Made by a program: the position numbers and the translations under genes. Positions 8,316 through 16,132 of a stretch of DNA of 32,683 nucleotides are shown in pieces. Numbering within the stretch: the stretch's first letter is position 1; the number at the start of each line of letters is the position of its first letter. This DNA is from an uncultured Acidimicrobiaceae bacterium (GTDB lineage Bacteria; Actinomycetota; Acidimicrobiia; Acidimicrobiales; RAAP-2): the NCBI GenBank assembly GCA_937881055.1, contig CALGFJ010000224.1:1-32683 (forward strand). Direction: 5' to 3'. Below the pieces are notes generated by a model. It saw only the letters and a list, made by a program, of their open reading frames with translations, was not told where the DNA came from and did no database searches.

Positions 8316-9614
8316 TTAACCCGCGAAGCCCTTGGAGCTACGCTGCGCGGCGGGTAGCAACTTCCACGCCTGGGCCATGTTCTGCAGTGCCTTAAGCGGC
8401 TGTGTCTGGTTCGCGAGAACCGACGGCAACTCACTGTCGGCGGCGTTACCGACGTTGACCTGGACGTAGTTGTCCATCATCGGGTACGGCGTCATGTGAT
8501 CGACCGTGACGAAGTTCAACATCTCCTGGTTCACCGGGTTGGTCGTCTTCAGACCGGTGATGTCGGGAATGAGTCCGGCCGCGTTGATGATGTTGCCGGC
8601 CTGCGTGGTCGTCAAGAAGTCGAGGAATTTGAAGGCGTCCTTCTTGTTCTTCGAGTACTTGGTCACCGAGAAGCCGTCACCCGGGTACTCCACCACTCCC
8701 TTGATCGGGGTGTTGGAGTACGGCGGCACGAACGCCGCGACGTTGGTGCCCATCGTCTGGGTGTACTTCGACGTGTCCCACGTGCCGTCGACCATCATGG
8801 CCGCCTTACCCTTCTCAAACTGCTGGATGTTGGCGGTGTTCGTCAAGACGTCGGAATTGGTGTAGCCGTCTTTTTGCAGCGTGGCCCACATCTTGAGTTG
8901 GGCGACGTTCGTCGATGACGTCCACGGGATTGCTCCGTCGTACAGACCCTTCCAACTGGTTAGTGAGTGCGCCCCGATCATGAGGTAACTCATGTCGTAC
9001 CAGGGGTAGAACTCGGTGCTGATCGCTTGACCGCCGTTGCCGTAGACCATGGGCTGGATGCCCTTCGCCTTCAGCGCCTTGCAGTCCGCCAAGAGTTGGG
9101 TCCAATCAGTCGGCACTGAGGTGATGCCCGCCTTCTTGAACAACGCCTTGTTGTAGAACCCGATGTAGAACTGGGTCTCGAGTGGCATGACGTACGCGCC
9201 CTTCGAAACGTTGAAGTTCGGCGCCTCCCACTGCAGGCCCTCCATCTTCGACAGATCCGCGGCCGGCACGTTGCCCTTCAGGTTCTCGAGATAGCTCGAG
9301 TACTGGAGGTCGTAGATGCCCGTCCACATCACTGCCAAGTCGGGGCCGTTACCCGAGATCGCGGCCGACTGGAGCAAAGTGAAATAGCTCGTTCCCGGTT
9401 GAGGGACGTCCACGATCTTGATGTTGGGATTCAGCTTTTCGAAGGCCGCGATCAAGTTCGTGGTCGCCACGGCGTTCTGTTCGGTTCCGTAGTTTTGCCA
9501 TAGGGTCAAAGTCGTCTTGGCACTTGCCGACGCTGGTCCCGACGCGTAGAACGTACCGGCGAGAACAAGCGTTGCGGCGACCGCGCCGAAACTCCTCATT
9601 CGTATCTTTTTCAA
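8316..9614 (-). CDS. Extracellular sugar-binding protein of ABC transporter (family 1, CUT1)
   Basis: The 432-residue protein starts with a signal peptide: basic MKKIRMRS, hydrophobic FGAVAATLVLAGTFYA, then SGPASASAKTT. The mature part opens with TLTLWQNYGTEQ and has FEKLNPNIKIVDV, GPDLAVMWTGIYDL, QFYIGFYNKALFKKAGI and GKAAMMVDGTWD, all typical of family 1 solute-binding proteins for oligo- or monosaccharides. It captures substrate outside the membrane for the two permeases. No Cys lies in the signal region, so it lacks a lipobox. The start is TTG at 9614, supported by a purine-rich ribosome binding site at 9622-9631; the ATG five codons later is the alternative. The sugar cannot be read from the sequence. 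Confidence 0.92.
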   Translation of the reverse strand: MKKIRMRSFGAVAATLVLAGTFYASGPASASAKTTLTLWQNYGTEQNAVATTNLIAAFEKLNPNIKIVDVPQPGTSYFTLLQSAAISGNGPDLAVMWTGIYDLQYSSYLENLKGNVPAADLSKMEGLQWEAPNFNVSKGAYVMPLETQFYIGFYNKALFKKAGITSVPTDWTQLLADCKALKAKGIQPMVYGNGGQAISTEFYPWYDMSYLMIGAHSLTSWKGLYDGAIPWTSSTNVAQLKMWATLQKDGYTNSDVLTNTANIQQFEKGKAAMMVDGTWDTSKYTQTMGTNVAAFVPPYSNTPIKGVVEYPGDGFSVTKYSKNKKDAFKFLDFLTTTQAGNIINAAGLIPDITGLKTTNPVNQEMLNFVTVDHMTPYPMMDNYVQVNVGNAADSELPSVLANQTQPLKALQNMAQAWKLLPAAQRSSKGFAG

Positions 9615-9621
9615 AGTCGCA

Positions 9622-9631
9622 CTTCCCCCTT
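9622..9631 (-). promoter_or_regulatory. Ribosome binding site of the sugar-binding protein
   Basis: AAGGGGGAAG on the minus strand ends 7 nt before the TTG at 9614, supporting that start over the ATG at 9599. Confidence 0.6.
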
Positions 9632-9678
9632 CTCTAACGAAGCCCTCTTTGAACTCCGGTTCTTTTGGATGTTCCTCC

Positions 9679-11394
9679 TCAAGATCTGCCCACTACCGGC
9701 TCATCGAGGTGGGGACGTTGTCCCGTCTCGAGGGCCAAGAAATCAAAGTCACAACCGGCCGGAGCCTGGGTGACGTGTCGTCGATAAAGTTCAACATAAC
9801 CCCGCGTTGCGGTGCGAGTCTGGTCACGGGTGCCGCGTCGCGCGGTCATCTCCTCGGGTGAAATCGCCACGTTGATGAGCCCGGCGTCGGCGTCAACCGT
9901 GATGACGTCGCCGTCACGAACGAGCCCGATCGGTCCGTCGGCGGCGCCCTCGGGTGCGACGTGCAAGAACACGGTGCCGAAACTGGTTCCGCTCATGCGC
10001 GCGTCGGTGACCCGCACCATATCGGTGACGCCTTGCTCGAGCAGGGGGGTGGGAATGGGGATCATTCCCCACTCCGGCATACCCGGTCCGCCGATGGGAC
10101 CCGCGCCGCTCAACACCAAAACGGCGTCGGGCGACGCCGACGAGTCTGGGCCCGTCCGCTGCGTCACTTCGTCGGTGTCGCGCATGACGAACGCCGGGCC
10201 CGAGTGGCGCAACAGCGACGCCGTCGCCGCGGATCGTTTGATGAGCGCGCCGTCGGGTGCCAAATTCCCTCGAACCACTCGAAAGGCTCCGGCGGCGTCG
10301 ACGGGGTCGCTTTGATCGCGGACCGCGCCCTGGGGCGTGAGAGCGCGCGATTGCAGGTCGGCCATAGAACGCCCGTCGGCGAGGATCGTTTCGCCATCGA
10401 GCAGATTGCCGAGGGCTCCAAAGACCGTGGGAATCCCACCAACGTCGTCGAGGTCTTCCATCAACGCCTCGCCCGTAGGTTCCACGTCGACAATGACGGG
10501 GACGCTTCGTCCGACGCGGTCGACCGCGTCGAGATCGAGTTCGAGCCCCAGCCGTCGGGCCATCGCCGTGAGATGGATCACCGCGTTCGTCGAGCCGCCG
10601 AGCGCCCCGAGTACCGTCAACGCGTTGTCGACCGATGCCTGGGTGACTTGACTCGAGACCGTGGTACCGAAGGTGACGAGCGACACGATACGTTGGCCCA
10701 CATTGTGGGCGATGGAAAGATGCCTCGGATCGCCCGCCGGAATCGACGTTGAGCCGGGCCAGGCCAGTCCGAGGGCTTCGCATATGGCACCCATCGACGA
10801 CGCGGTTCCCATCGTGTTGCACGTTCCCTTGCCGAGCGTCAGGGCACTCTCGAGCTCGCTCCAGGCTTCGTCGCTGAGCTCGCCACGGCGCCGTTCGTCC
10901 CACAGCCGCCACAGATCGGTGCCGGTGCCGATCCGACGGCCCTGGAAGATCGCTACTGGCCGGGGTCCGGAGACCAGAATCAGACAAGGTACGTTCGCGC
11001 TGAACGCACCCATCAACGCACCGGGTATGGACTTGTCGCAGGCGGCCAAGACGACGAGCCCGTCCAGGGGTTGGCTGCGCACCGACTCCTCGACCTCCAT
11101 CGCGAGGAGGTTGCGATAGAGCATGGATGAGGGCTTCATCAAGTCCTCGCCGAGTGAGAGAACGGGGAACTCGACCGCGATGCCGCCGGCCGATTCGATG
11201 CCTTCACGCAAGGGAGCGACGTATTCAGCGAGTGGTTGGTTGCAGGGATTGAGGTCACTCGAAGAGTTCGCGATGCCGATGATTGGTCGGCCACCGCTGG
11301 CGTCAACCGAAGCCCCGCCCATCTTCAACGCGACGCGACTGTCGAGGGCGACTTCATCGTCGCCCCGCACCCATCGGTCGCTTCGCAGGGTCAT
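9679..11394 (-). CDS. IlvD/Edd family dehydratase, probable sugar-acid (aldonate) dehydratase
   Basis: The 571-residue protein has the three iron-sulfur ligand cysteines of the family: Cys51 in SSSDLNPCNQ, Cys119 in AACDKSIPGAL and Cys192 in GKGTCNTMGTASSM. C-terminal blocks such as LSGAGPIGGPGMPEWGMIPIP and TDARMSGTSFGTVFLHVAPE are also typical. Members are dihydroxy-acid dehydratases (IlvD), phosphogluconate dehydratases (Edd) or xylonate/arabonate/gluconate dehydratases. Context decides here: the gene lies between a sugar importer and a U32-like protein gene, with lactonase and ketoglutarate-semialdehyde dehydrogenase genes downstream, and no branched-chain amino-acid genes nearby. It would convert an aldonate to its 2-keto-3-deoxy form. 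Its ATG overlaps the previous stop by 4 bp. Confidence 0.85.
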   Translation of the reverse strand: MTLRSDRWVRGDDEVALDSRVALKMGGASVDASGGRPIIGIANSSSDLNPCNQPLAEYVAPLREGIESAGGIAVEFPVLSLGEDLMKPSSMLYRNLLAMEVEESVRSQPLDGLVVLAACDKSIPGALMGAFSANVPCLILVSGPRPVAIFQGRRIGTGTDLWRLWDERRRGELSDEAWSELESALTLGKGTCNTMGTASSMGAICEALGLAWPGSTSIPAGDPRHLSIAHNVGQRIVSLVTFGTTVSSQVTQASVDNALTVLGALGGSTNAVIHLTAMARRLGLELDLDAVDRVGRSVPVIVDVEPTGEALMEDLDDVGGIPTVFGALGNLLDGETILADGRSMADLQSRALTPQGAVRDQSDPVDAAGAFRVVRGNLAPDGALIKRSAATASLLRHSGPAFVMRDTDEVTQRTGPDSSASPDAVLVLSGAGPIGGPGMPEWGMIPIPTPLLEQGVTDMVRVTDARMSGTSFGTVFLHVAPEGAADGPIGLVRDGDVITVDADAGLINVAISPEEMTARRGTRDQTRTATRGYVELYRRHVTQAPAGCDFDFLALETGQRPHLDEPVVGRS

Positions 11395-12332
11395 GGCTCG
11401 GGGACTCCGATGCCTTCAGCGCCGGGCTTGGAGATCGTGAGATCGATGGCCGACGCCTCGAGGAACTCCAGCGCCAGTGATGCTCGACGAACCTTCTCTC
11501 GGACGTTCGCGACGAGGTCACTCATGTTGTGTTCTCCGGCGGGGTAGACCATGCGGGCGTTGCGCAGTCCGAACTTCGCGTAGAGCGGAGCAGCGACCGT
11601 GGCGATCTCGGCCAGCTCGTTGCCGCGAACCATCCCACCGAGGGCGTCCGGGGCTTCGAGATAAAGGTCGATGGGCGCGTCGCTCGCGGCCCTAATCTCG
11701 GCCAGTTCCAACAAACTCACGTCACTCGGCACGTTGACCGTGCTTCCGCCCATGTCGATGAGTTGTGCGAAGGACACCGGATTGGACGGCGCCAGGACCG
11801 CTGAGATCTTCCACACGATCGACGACGGAAGTTCGCCGTCGCCCGTCATGGCCTTCACGAGTTGCATGAGGCCACTGTCCGCGATCAAGAATCCGCGAAT
11901 GCCCGCGTCGACGGCGCGCAAGATATCTTCAATCGCGTAACGAAGCTGGTCGAGACCACGGAGTCGTCCCGAGAGCACGAGTCCTTCGGGGCTGCGCACC
12001 GATCCGCCAATGCCGTACTCTTCGCGCGGTCCGACGAAGAGGCTCACTTCGAGACCTTCATCGGCGCCGATGACGGCCATTTCGATGAGTTCAGAACGGG
12101 TGAGCAGCATGGCGCCGCTGCCCTGGGACGTTCGGTGGATCGGCGTCTTCAGGACTCGGCCCTCTTCGACCACGGCGCGAAGCGCCGAGGGATTCTCGAC
12201 ACTCGGAATCTCAATGCGGAAATGCGCTCCGTCGGGGAAGCGATGTTCGCTCGGCTGCACGGTGTCGACGAGCGCGGCGAAGTGGCGCTGAAGCGCCGCC
12301 GTGCCGCGAGGACTTCCAGTACCTCTAATCAT
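11391..12332 (-). CDS. U32-peptidase-like TIM-barrel protein of unknown function
   Basis: The 313-residue protein resembles, from memory, a family often labelled U32 peptidase that occurs in actinobacterial carbohydrate clusters. It begins with HFRIEIPSVENPSALRAVV, then TPIHRTSQGSGAMLLTRSEL, GLEVSLFVGPREEY, GIRGFLIADSGLMQLV, LDVYLEAP-like DLYLEAPDALGGMVR and KFGLRNARMVYPAG. Alternating strands and helices suggest a TIM barrel. The Cys-rich motif of genuine U32 proteases is absent, so proteolysis is doubtful. It overlaps the dehydratase start by 4 bp and the M24-like stop region closely, so all three are probably made together. A lyase, dehydratase or isomerase role in sugar-acid breakdown is an inference. 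A purine-rich site before the ATG at 12332 sets the start. Confidence 0.6.
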   Translation of the reverse strand: MIRGTGSPRGTAALQRHFAALVDTVQPSEHRFPDGAHFRIEIPSVENPSALRAVVEEGRVLKTPIHRTSQGSGAMLLTRSELIEMAVIGADEGLEVSLFVGPREEYGIGGSVRSPEGLVLSGRLRGLDQLRYAIEDILRAVDAGIRGFLIADSGLMQLVKAMTGDGELPSSIVWKISAVLAPSNPVSFAQLIDMGGSTVNVPSDVSLLELAEIRAASDAPIDLYLEAPDALGGMVRGNELAEIATVAAPLYAKFGLRNARMVYPAGEHNMSDLVANVREKVRRASLALEFLEASAIDLTISKPGAEGIGVPEP

Positions 12333-12336
12333 CCTG

Positions 12337-12343
12337 CTCCCCC
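12337..12343 (-). promoter_or_regulatory. Ribosome binding site deciding the start at 12332
   Basis: GGGGGAG on the minus strand lies 4 nt before the ATG at 12332, inside the end of the M24-like gene. It favours this ATG over the in-frame TTG at 12356. Confidence 0.6.
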
Positions 12344-12345
12344 AT

Positions 12346-13485
12346 TCACTGGACAACTTTTACCCGGCTGTGTTGCATCCCACCATGATCCGACGTCATC
12401 GCCCACGCCCCGGAAGACGTGACCAGTTCGAAACCATCGGACCCCACAAGGTAGGTCTCTTCGATCTTCGCTCCACCTCGCAGGCTCGGATTCCACGCGA
12501 CCGCGACGTCGGATTGACAACCGATGTCCCAGAACGGTGAGTCACTCTGCGTGGGAGCGAGCTCGAATTCGCGCTGCTCGAACGCGATCGGGCCACCTTG
12601 GAAGTGTTCGCGCCACGCGCCGGGTTGAGCGATGTTGTCGTAACCCTTGGCGAGAGCTTCAATCGCGTCGCCCCAGCTGTGTCCGGGTCGAGACGAGCTC
12701 AGAACCGCTTGGTGCACCGGCTCGAGTCGTTGCGTGAGTTCGAGGATTGGGTCGTCTTCGTGGGTGATCGCACTGCGCGTCGCTGCGACGTGAAGACCGC
12801 CGCGCCGAGCGACCACGACGGCCATCAACGCCTCTCGAATGACGGCACCGATGGCGAGGGGATGTCGAATTGAGCGAAGTCGTTCGTCGCCTCCCACGAT
12901 GAGGCAGACGGCCTTTGCCCCGTGTCGTTCCAGTTCACGGCTCACGACTGAAGCGACCTCGTAGTCACTCGAAACGCCCGGGTTCCAGGAGTCGATGCCC
13001 GCCTCGAGCGCACGCGCGGCGTCCGCGCCCAGTGAACGTAGGTCATCTTGTTCGGGGACACTCAACACCAATCGTGCTGCCACGATCGCGGTCATGATGT
13101 TCGAACCAATCCCGTCACTATCACTCAGGAGTTCGTCTGGCGTCACCCCGGCGAAGTTCGCGGCCGCGCGAAGGGGTGCGCCCGCGTCGAACCACGGAAC
13201 GCTGATGACGTCCCATCCGAGCGATTCGATGTCAAAGTCACGGAGCAGTCGAGGAGCTTCGATCTCACTCGTGACGAGCGCTCGACCGTTCTTCGATTCG
13301 ACGGCCCAGACGGGGTCCTGGGCGGCGGTGATGTCGACGGGGTCCGACAGACCACCGGTGATCCAGTTGACGGAGCCCGGAGTCGTGAGTACCAAAGGTC
13401 GCTCGTCGAAATGTGCCCGCAGCGACGTGACGCTCTCTCGCGAAGCGTCACCCCTTTCGCCGATACGAATTTCTCTGTTCGGCAC
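12346..13485 (-). CDS. M24 (creatinase/aminopeptidase P) fold protein lacking metal-binding aspartates
   Basis: From the GTG at 13485 the product has 379 residues: an N-terminal creatinase-like domain (about 20-140) and a C-terminal pita-bread domain (about 145-365). His294 in WREHFQGGPIAFEQREFEL and Glu342 in GGAKIEETYLVGSDGFELVT match the conserved His and Glu blocks. The strand that should carry the two metal-binding Asp reads MAVVVARRGGLHVAATRS, with no Asp, and the usual HE after the His block is QRE. This looks like a non-metal member, as creatinase is, or an inactive one. It is the first gene of the sugar-acid operon. The start is uncertain: the frame is open to 13632, but that would overlap the divergent regulator, and no clear ribosome binding site is seen. 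Confidence 0.65.
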   Translation of the reverse strand: MPNREIRIGERGDASRESVTSLRAHFDERPLVLTTPGSVNWITGGLSDPVDITAAQDPVWAVESKNGRALVTSEIEAPRLLRDFDIESLGWDVISVPWFDAGAPLRAAANFAGVTPDELLSDSDGIGSNIMTAIVAARLVLSVPEQDDLRSLGADAARALEAGIDSWNPGVSSDYEVASVVSRELERHGAKAVCLIVGGDERLRSIRHPLAIGAVIREALMAVVVARRGGLHVAATRSAITHEDDPILELTQRLEPVHQAVLSSSRPGHSWGDAIEALAKGYDNIAQPGAWREHFQGGPIAFEQREFELAPTQSDSPFWDIGCQSDVAVAWNPSLRGGAKIEETYLVGSDGFELVTSSGAWAMTSDHGGMQHSRVKVVQ

Positions 13486-13493
13486 AACAAAAC

Positions 13494-13556
13494 GCTTGTC
13501 GGTATTGATTCGTTCATACAAGCAGGTATTTAGAGCAAGGTCAAGTGAATACTTGC
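13494..13556. promoter_or_regulatory. Divergent regulatory region with inverted repeats, candidate IclR operator
   Basis: Between the divergent starts at 13485 and 13591 lie GCAGGTATT (13522-13530) and AATACTTGC (13548-13556), complementary at 8 of 9 positions, and a second pair GCTTGT (13494-13499) with ACAAGC (13518-13523), fully complementary. Repeats between an IclR gene and its divergent target operon are the expected place for the operator. The TATTGT at 13577-13582 could be the -10 box of the regulator gene. Confidence 0.45.
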
Positions 13557-13590
13557 GAAAGATATCGGCTAGACCGTATTGTGTTGGCCT

Positions 13591-14391
13591 GTGCCGAACA
13601 CCAGAGAACAAGACAAGAGATACGAAGTTCAATCAGTGGCACGCGCCGCGTCGCTACTCGACCTCGTCGGCGGTTCCGGCGCTGGAGGACTCGGCGTCAC
13701 CGAGATCGCCGGGCATTTGAAGGTCGCCAAGAGCACGGCCCTCTCGCTCGCGAGGACGCTGAGTTCCGCCGGTCTGTTGCGGGCCATCGATCCCGGTCCT
13801 CGCTACGTACTCGGCCTCAATCTTCTGCGACTCGGCGACCTCGTCGGCCAACAGACCTCGATTGCCGAACTCGGATTGCCGACGTTGCGAGACCTTTCGA
13901 GCGTCACGGGCTTGACCGCTCGACTCGCCATGAACGAGAACGGCTATCCCGTCTTTCTCGAGCGTATCGACGGTGAGGGGTCCATTCGCTTTCACGCGCC
14001 ACTCGGACAACGCGAGGAACCACACGCGACCGCAGCGGGCAAAGCGATCCTCGCCGAAATGAATGAGCAACAGGTTCGTGATCTCATCGCGGAGGCGGGC
14101 ATGGCCGTCCACACCTCCAAGACGTTGACGGACGTGACGGCGCTTCTCGAGGACCTCGATCGAGTTCGCGTTGAGGGCTACGCGACCGACGACGAGGAGG
14201 AGGCCGAAGGAGTATTTTGCGTCGGCGCGGCGTTCTTTGACCATCAGGGCAATTGCGCCGGAGCGCTGAGTATCACCGGACTCAAAGCTGACGTCCCCCT
14301 TCGCGAAGTGCAACGACTCGGGACCATCGTGAAAGATCACGCCGAGCGAATGACGTTTTTACTCGGCGGGATGCGTCCGGAGCGACGATGA
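13591..14391 (+). CDS. IclR family transcriptional regulator
   Basis: About 266 residues. The N-terminal winged helix runs YEVQSVARAASLLDLV, GLGVTEIAGHLKVAKSTALSLARTLSSAGLL, with a recognition helix around KSTALSLARTL, then RYVLGLNLLRLG. The C-terminal effector domain has LTARLAMNENGYPVFLERIDG, LGQREEPHATAAGKAILAEM, GYATDDEEEAEGVFCVGAAFFD and the GALSITGL end, all standard for IclR. It probably controls the divergent sugar-acid operon, binding the inverted repeats upstream and responding to a pathway intermediate. The start may be GTG at 13591 or TTG at 13579; neither has a ribosome binding site. The dehydrogenase gene follows with a 4-bp overlap, so it is likely part of the regulon. Confidence 0.9.
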   Translation: MPNTREQDKRYEVQSVARAASLLDLVGGSGAGGLGVTEIAGHLKVAKSTALSLARTLSSAGLLRAIDPGPRYVLGLNLLRLGDLVGQQTSIAELGLPTLRDLSSVTGLTARLAMNENGYPVFLERIDGEGSIRFHAPLGQREEPHATAAGKAILAEMNEQQVRDLIAEAGMAVHTSKTLTDVTALLEDLDRVRVEGYATDDEEEAEGVFCVGAAFFDHQGNCAGALSITGLKADVPLREVQRLGTIVKDHAERMTFLLGGMRPERR

Positions 14392-15392
14392 TGCGTGCGC
14401 TGGTCGTACGATCACCGCACGACGTCGCGCTCGACACCGTCGGTGATCCCGCCCTCGGCAAAGACGACGTGTTGGTCACCCCACTCCTCGCTGGCATGTG
14501 CGCCACTGACCTCGAATTGATCGACGGCAGCATCGATCCCGCGTACGTGCGCTACCCGTTGATCCTCGGTCATGAATGGGTCGGCCGAGTGGAAGCTGAC
14601 GTACCCGGAGTGGCGACGCGGGGCGACCGTGTCGTCGTCGAAGGGATCGTTGCGTGCGGCACCTGTGACGAATGTCGAATCGACGCGACGAATCGCTGCT
14701 CGACGTACGACGAGATCGGCTTCACCCGTCCCGGCGCGATCGCCGAGCACATCGCCGTGCCGATCCGCCTCGTGCACCGGGTCGATGATTCGGTGAATAC
14801 CGACGACGTTGTGCTCGTCGAGCCGATGGCGGTCGTGTGGCGAGCGATCACGCGATTTCCCTTGCGTGAGCGCCTGAACGTCGCCGTGATCGGTGATGGC
14901 ACGATCGCGCTCTTGGCCGCACATCTGGTCCGACGATTCAATCCCGTTCGCGTCGTCGTGGTCGGTCGGCGAAGCGCCCAAGAGACATTGGCGAAGGCGG
15001 TGGGTGCCGACCAATTCGTCACTGAGGAACCGGGTGATCGATTCGACCTCGTCATCGAGGCCGCCGGCACTGGCGCGTCGGCGTCGTCGGCTATCTCACT
15101 CGCCGCCCGCGGGGCGATGGTGATCCTCCTCGGATTGCCCGCGCACGGCACGCTTATTGACGTCGCGCCGCATGACCTGGTCAACAATGACGTCGTGATC
15201 CAAGGGAGTTTCGCGTACACGCGCCAATCGTTCACCGAGGTCGTCGAGCAAGTCAACATCGGAAATCTTAAGCCTTCATTTTTGATCACTCACCGTTTCT
15301 CGATGGATCAGACGAGTGACGCGATTGGCACGTTGCGAGGTCGCGTGGCCGATGACGAGCCTCGCGGCAAGGTCGTCATCTCGCTCACGTAG
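14388..15392 (+). CDS. Zinc-dependent medium-chain alcohol/polyol dehydrogenase
   Basis: The 334-residue protein has catalytic zinc ligands in AGMCATDLEL and ILGHEWVGRVE, the four-Cys structural zinc lobe ACGTCDECRIDATNRC, and a Rossmann motif VAVIGDGTIALLAAHLVRRF with VVVVGRRSA after the second strand. The Arg pair there hints at NADP(H), but this is weak. Relatives include sorbitol, threonine and sugar 1-dehydrogenases. It overlaps the IclR stop by 4 bp (ATGA) and stands opposite the sugar-acid operon. It could supply the missing first oxidation (sugar to lactone) or oxidise a 2-keto-3-deoxy acid. Which of these it does cannot be decided from the sequence. It ends 17 bp from the convergent hisA. 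Confidence 0.85.
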   Translation: MMRALVVRSPHDVALDTVGDPALGKDDVLVTPLLAGMCATDLELIDGSIDPAYVRYPLILGHEWVGRVEADVPGVATRGDRVVVEGIVACGTCDECRIDATNRCSTYDEIGFTRPGAIAEHIAVPIRLVHRVDDSVNTDDVVLVEPMAVVWRAITRFPLRERLNVAVIGDGTIALLAAHLVRRFNPVRVVVVGRRSAQETLAKAVGADQFVTEEPGDRFDLVIEAAGTGASASSAISLAARGAMVILLGLPAHGTLIDVAPHDLVNNDVVIQGSFAYTRQSFTEVVEQVNIGNLKPSFLITHRFSMDQTSDAIGTLRGRVADDEPRGKVVISLT

Positions 15393-15409
15393 CTCGTCAG
15401 TTCGCCACG

Positions 15410-16102
15410 TTACGAGTCGAGTTGGAGACCGAGGCGGGGGAGATAGCCGAGACCCATAACGGCCGCTTCGCAGCCGATCTCGGCGAGGTCGTCCACGTCG
15501 TGGTCATCACGCACACCCCCGGCCGCGACGACCGCGATGCCGCTCGCGCAGGCCGTTCGGTAGAGCGCCAGGTCGGGTCCGCGCATGGTGCCGTCTCGGT
15601 CGATCGCCGTCACGTGCAGCCGCGCGACGCCAGCCTCACGACAAAGCCGCAGCGCGGCGTCGACGTCGAGATCGCTCGATTCGGTCCACCCATGCGTGGC
15701 GATTCGCCCGTTGCGCACGTCCAGGGCCACGAGCAACTGCGGGCCTAGCGTTCGCGTGAAGAGTTCGAGTGCGTCGAAACTCGCCCACACCGCCGTACCG
15801 ACGATGACTCTGGCTGCTCCGGCGTCCAGCGCGTCGCGCGCGGCGTCAATAGAGCGGATTCCGCCCGAGATCTGAAGGGGAATTCCTCGGGCGACCGCTA
15901 CGCACCGTTGAACCACGTCGAGTCGCAATGCACCGTCACGAGCGCCTTGGAGATCGACGATATGGATCAATGGGGGTTCCGTCGCCACGATTCGCGCCAT
16001 GAATTCCTCGATGGGCTGGCGGAAAATGACTCGATCGAAATCTCCCTGTTCTAGGCGAACGGCGTCGTCACCGAGGAGGTCGAGGGCGGGAAGGACTTGC
16101 AT
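15410..16102 (-). CDS. hisA: HisA, phosphoribosylformimino-AICAR-phosphate isomerase
   Basis: The 230-residue TIM barrel has catalytic Asp8 (VLPALDLL) and Asp128 (LVALDVRNGRIATHGWTE), the phosphate-binding loop QISGGIRSIDAARDALDAGAARVIVGT and VVAAGGVRDDHDVDDLAEIG. It performs the fourth step of histidine synthesis. The C-terminus MGLGYLPRLGLQLDS departs from the usual GKALYEG ending, and the protein is about ten residues shorter than most. In actinobacteria the homologue PriA often also acts as TrpF; this sequence has the GW of HisA, but dual use cannot be excluded. Unlike the other his genes it is on the minus strand, diverging from yerC with only 30 bp between the two ATGs. Confidence 0.9.
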   Translation of the reverse strand: MQVLPALDLLGDDAVRLEQGDFDRVIFRQPIEEFMARIVATEPPLIHIVDLQGARDGALRLDVVQRCVAVARGIPLQISGGIRSIDAARDALDAGAARVIVGTAVWASFDALELFTRTLGPQLLVALDVRNGRIATHGWTESSDLDVDAALRLCREAGVARLHVTAIDRDGTMRGPDLALYRTACASGIAVVAAGGVRDDHDVDDLAEIGCEAAVMGLGYLPRLGLQLDS

Positions 16103-16109
16103 AGCAGCG

Positions 16110-16125
16110 TGTTAGCATGTTAGCA
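16110..16125. promoter_or_regulatory. Tandem TGTTAGCA repeat, candidate YerC/HisR operator
   Basis: TGTTAGCATGTTAGCA is two adjacent identical 8-mers. Each is a near-palindrome, matching its own reverse complement at 6 of 8 positions. They lie in the 30 bp between the hisA and yerC ATGs and overlap candidate -10 boxes for both directions (TAGCAT 16121-16126 plus; TAACAC, complement of 16109-16114, minus). A repressor here could block both transcripts. Confidence 0.55.
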
Positions 16126-16132
16126 TAGTAAA

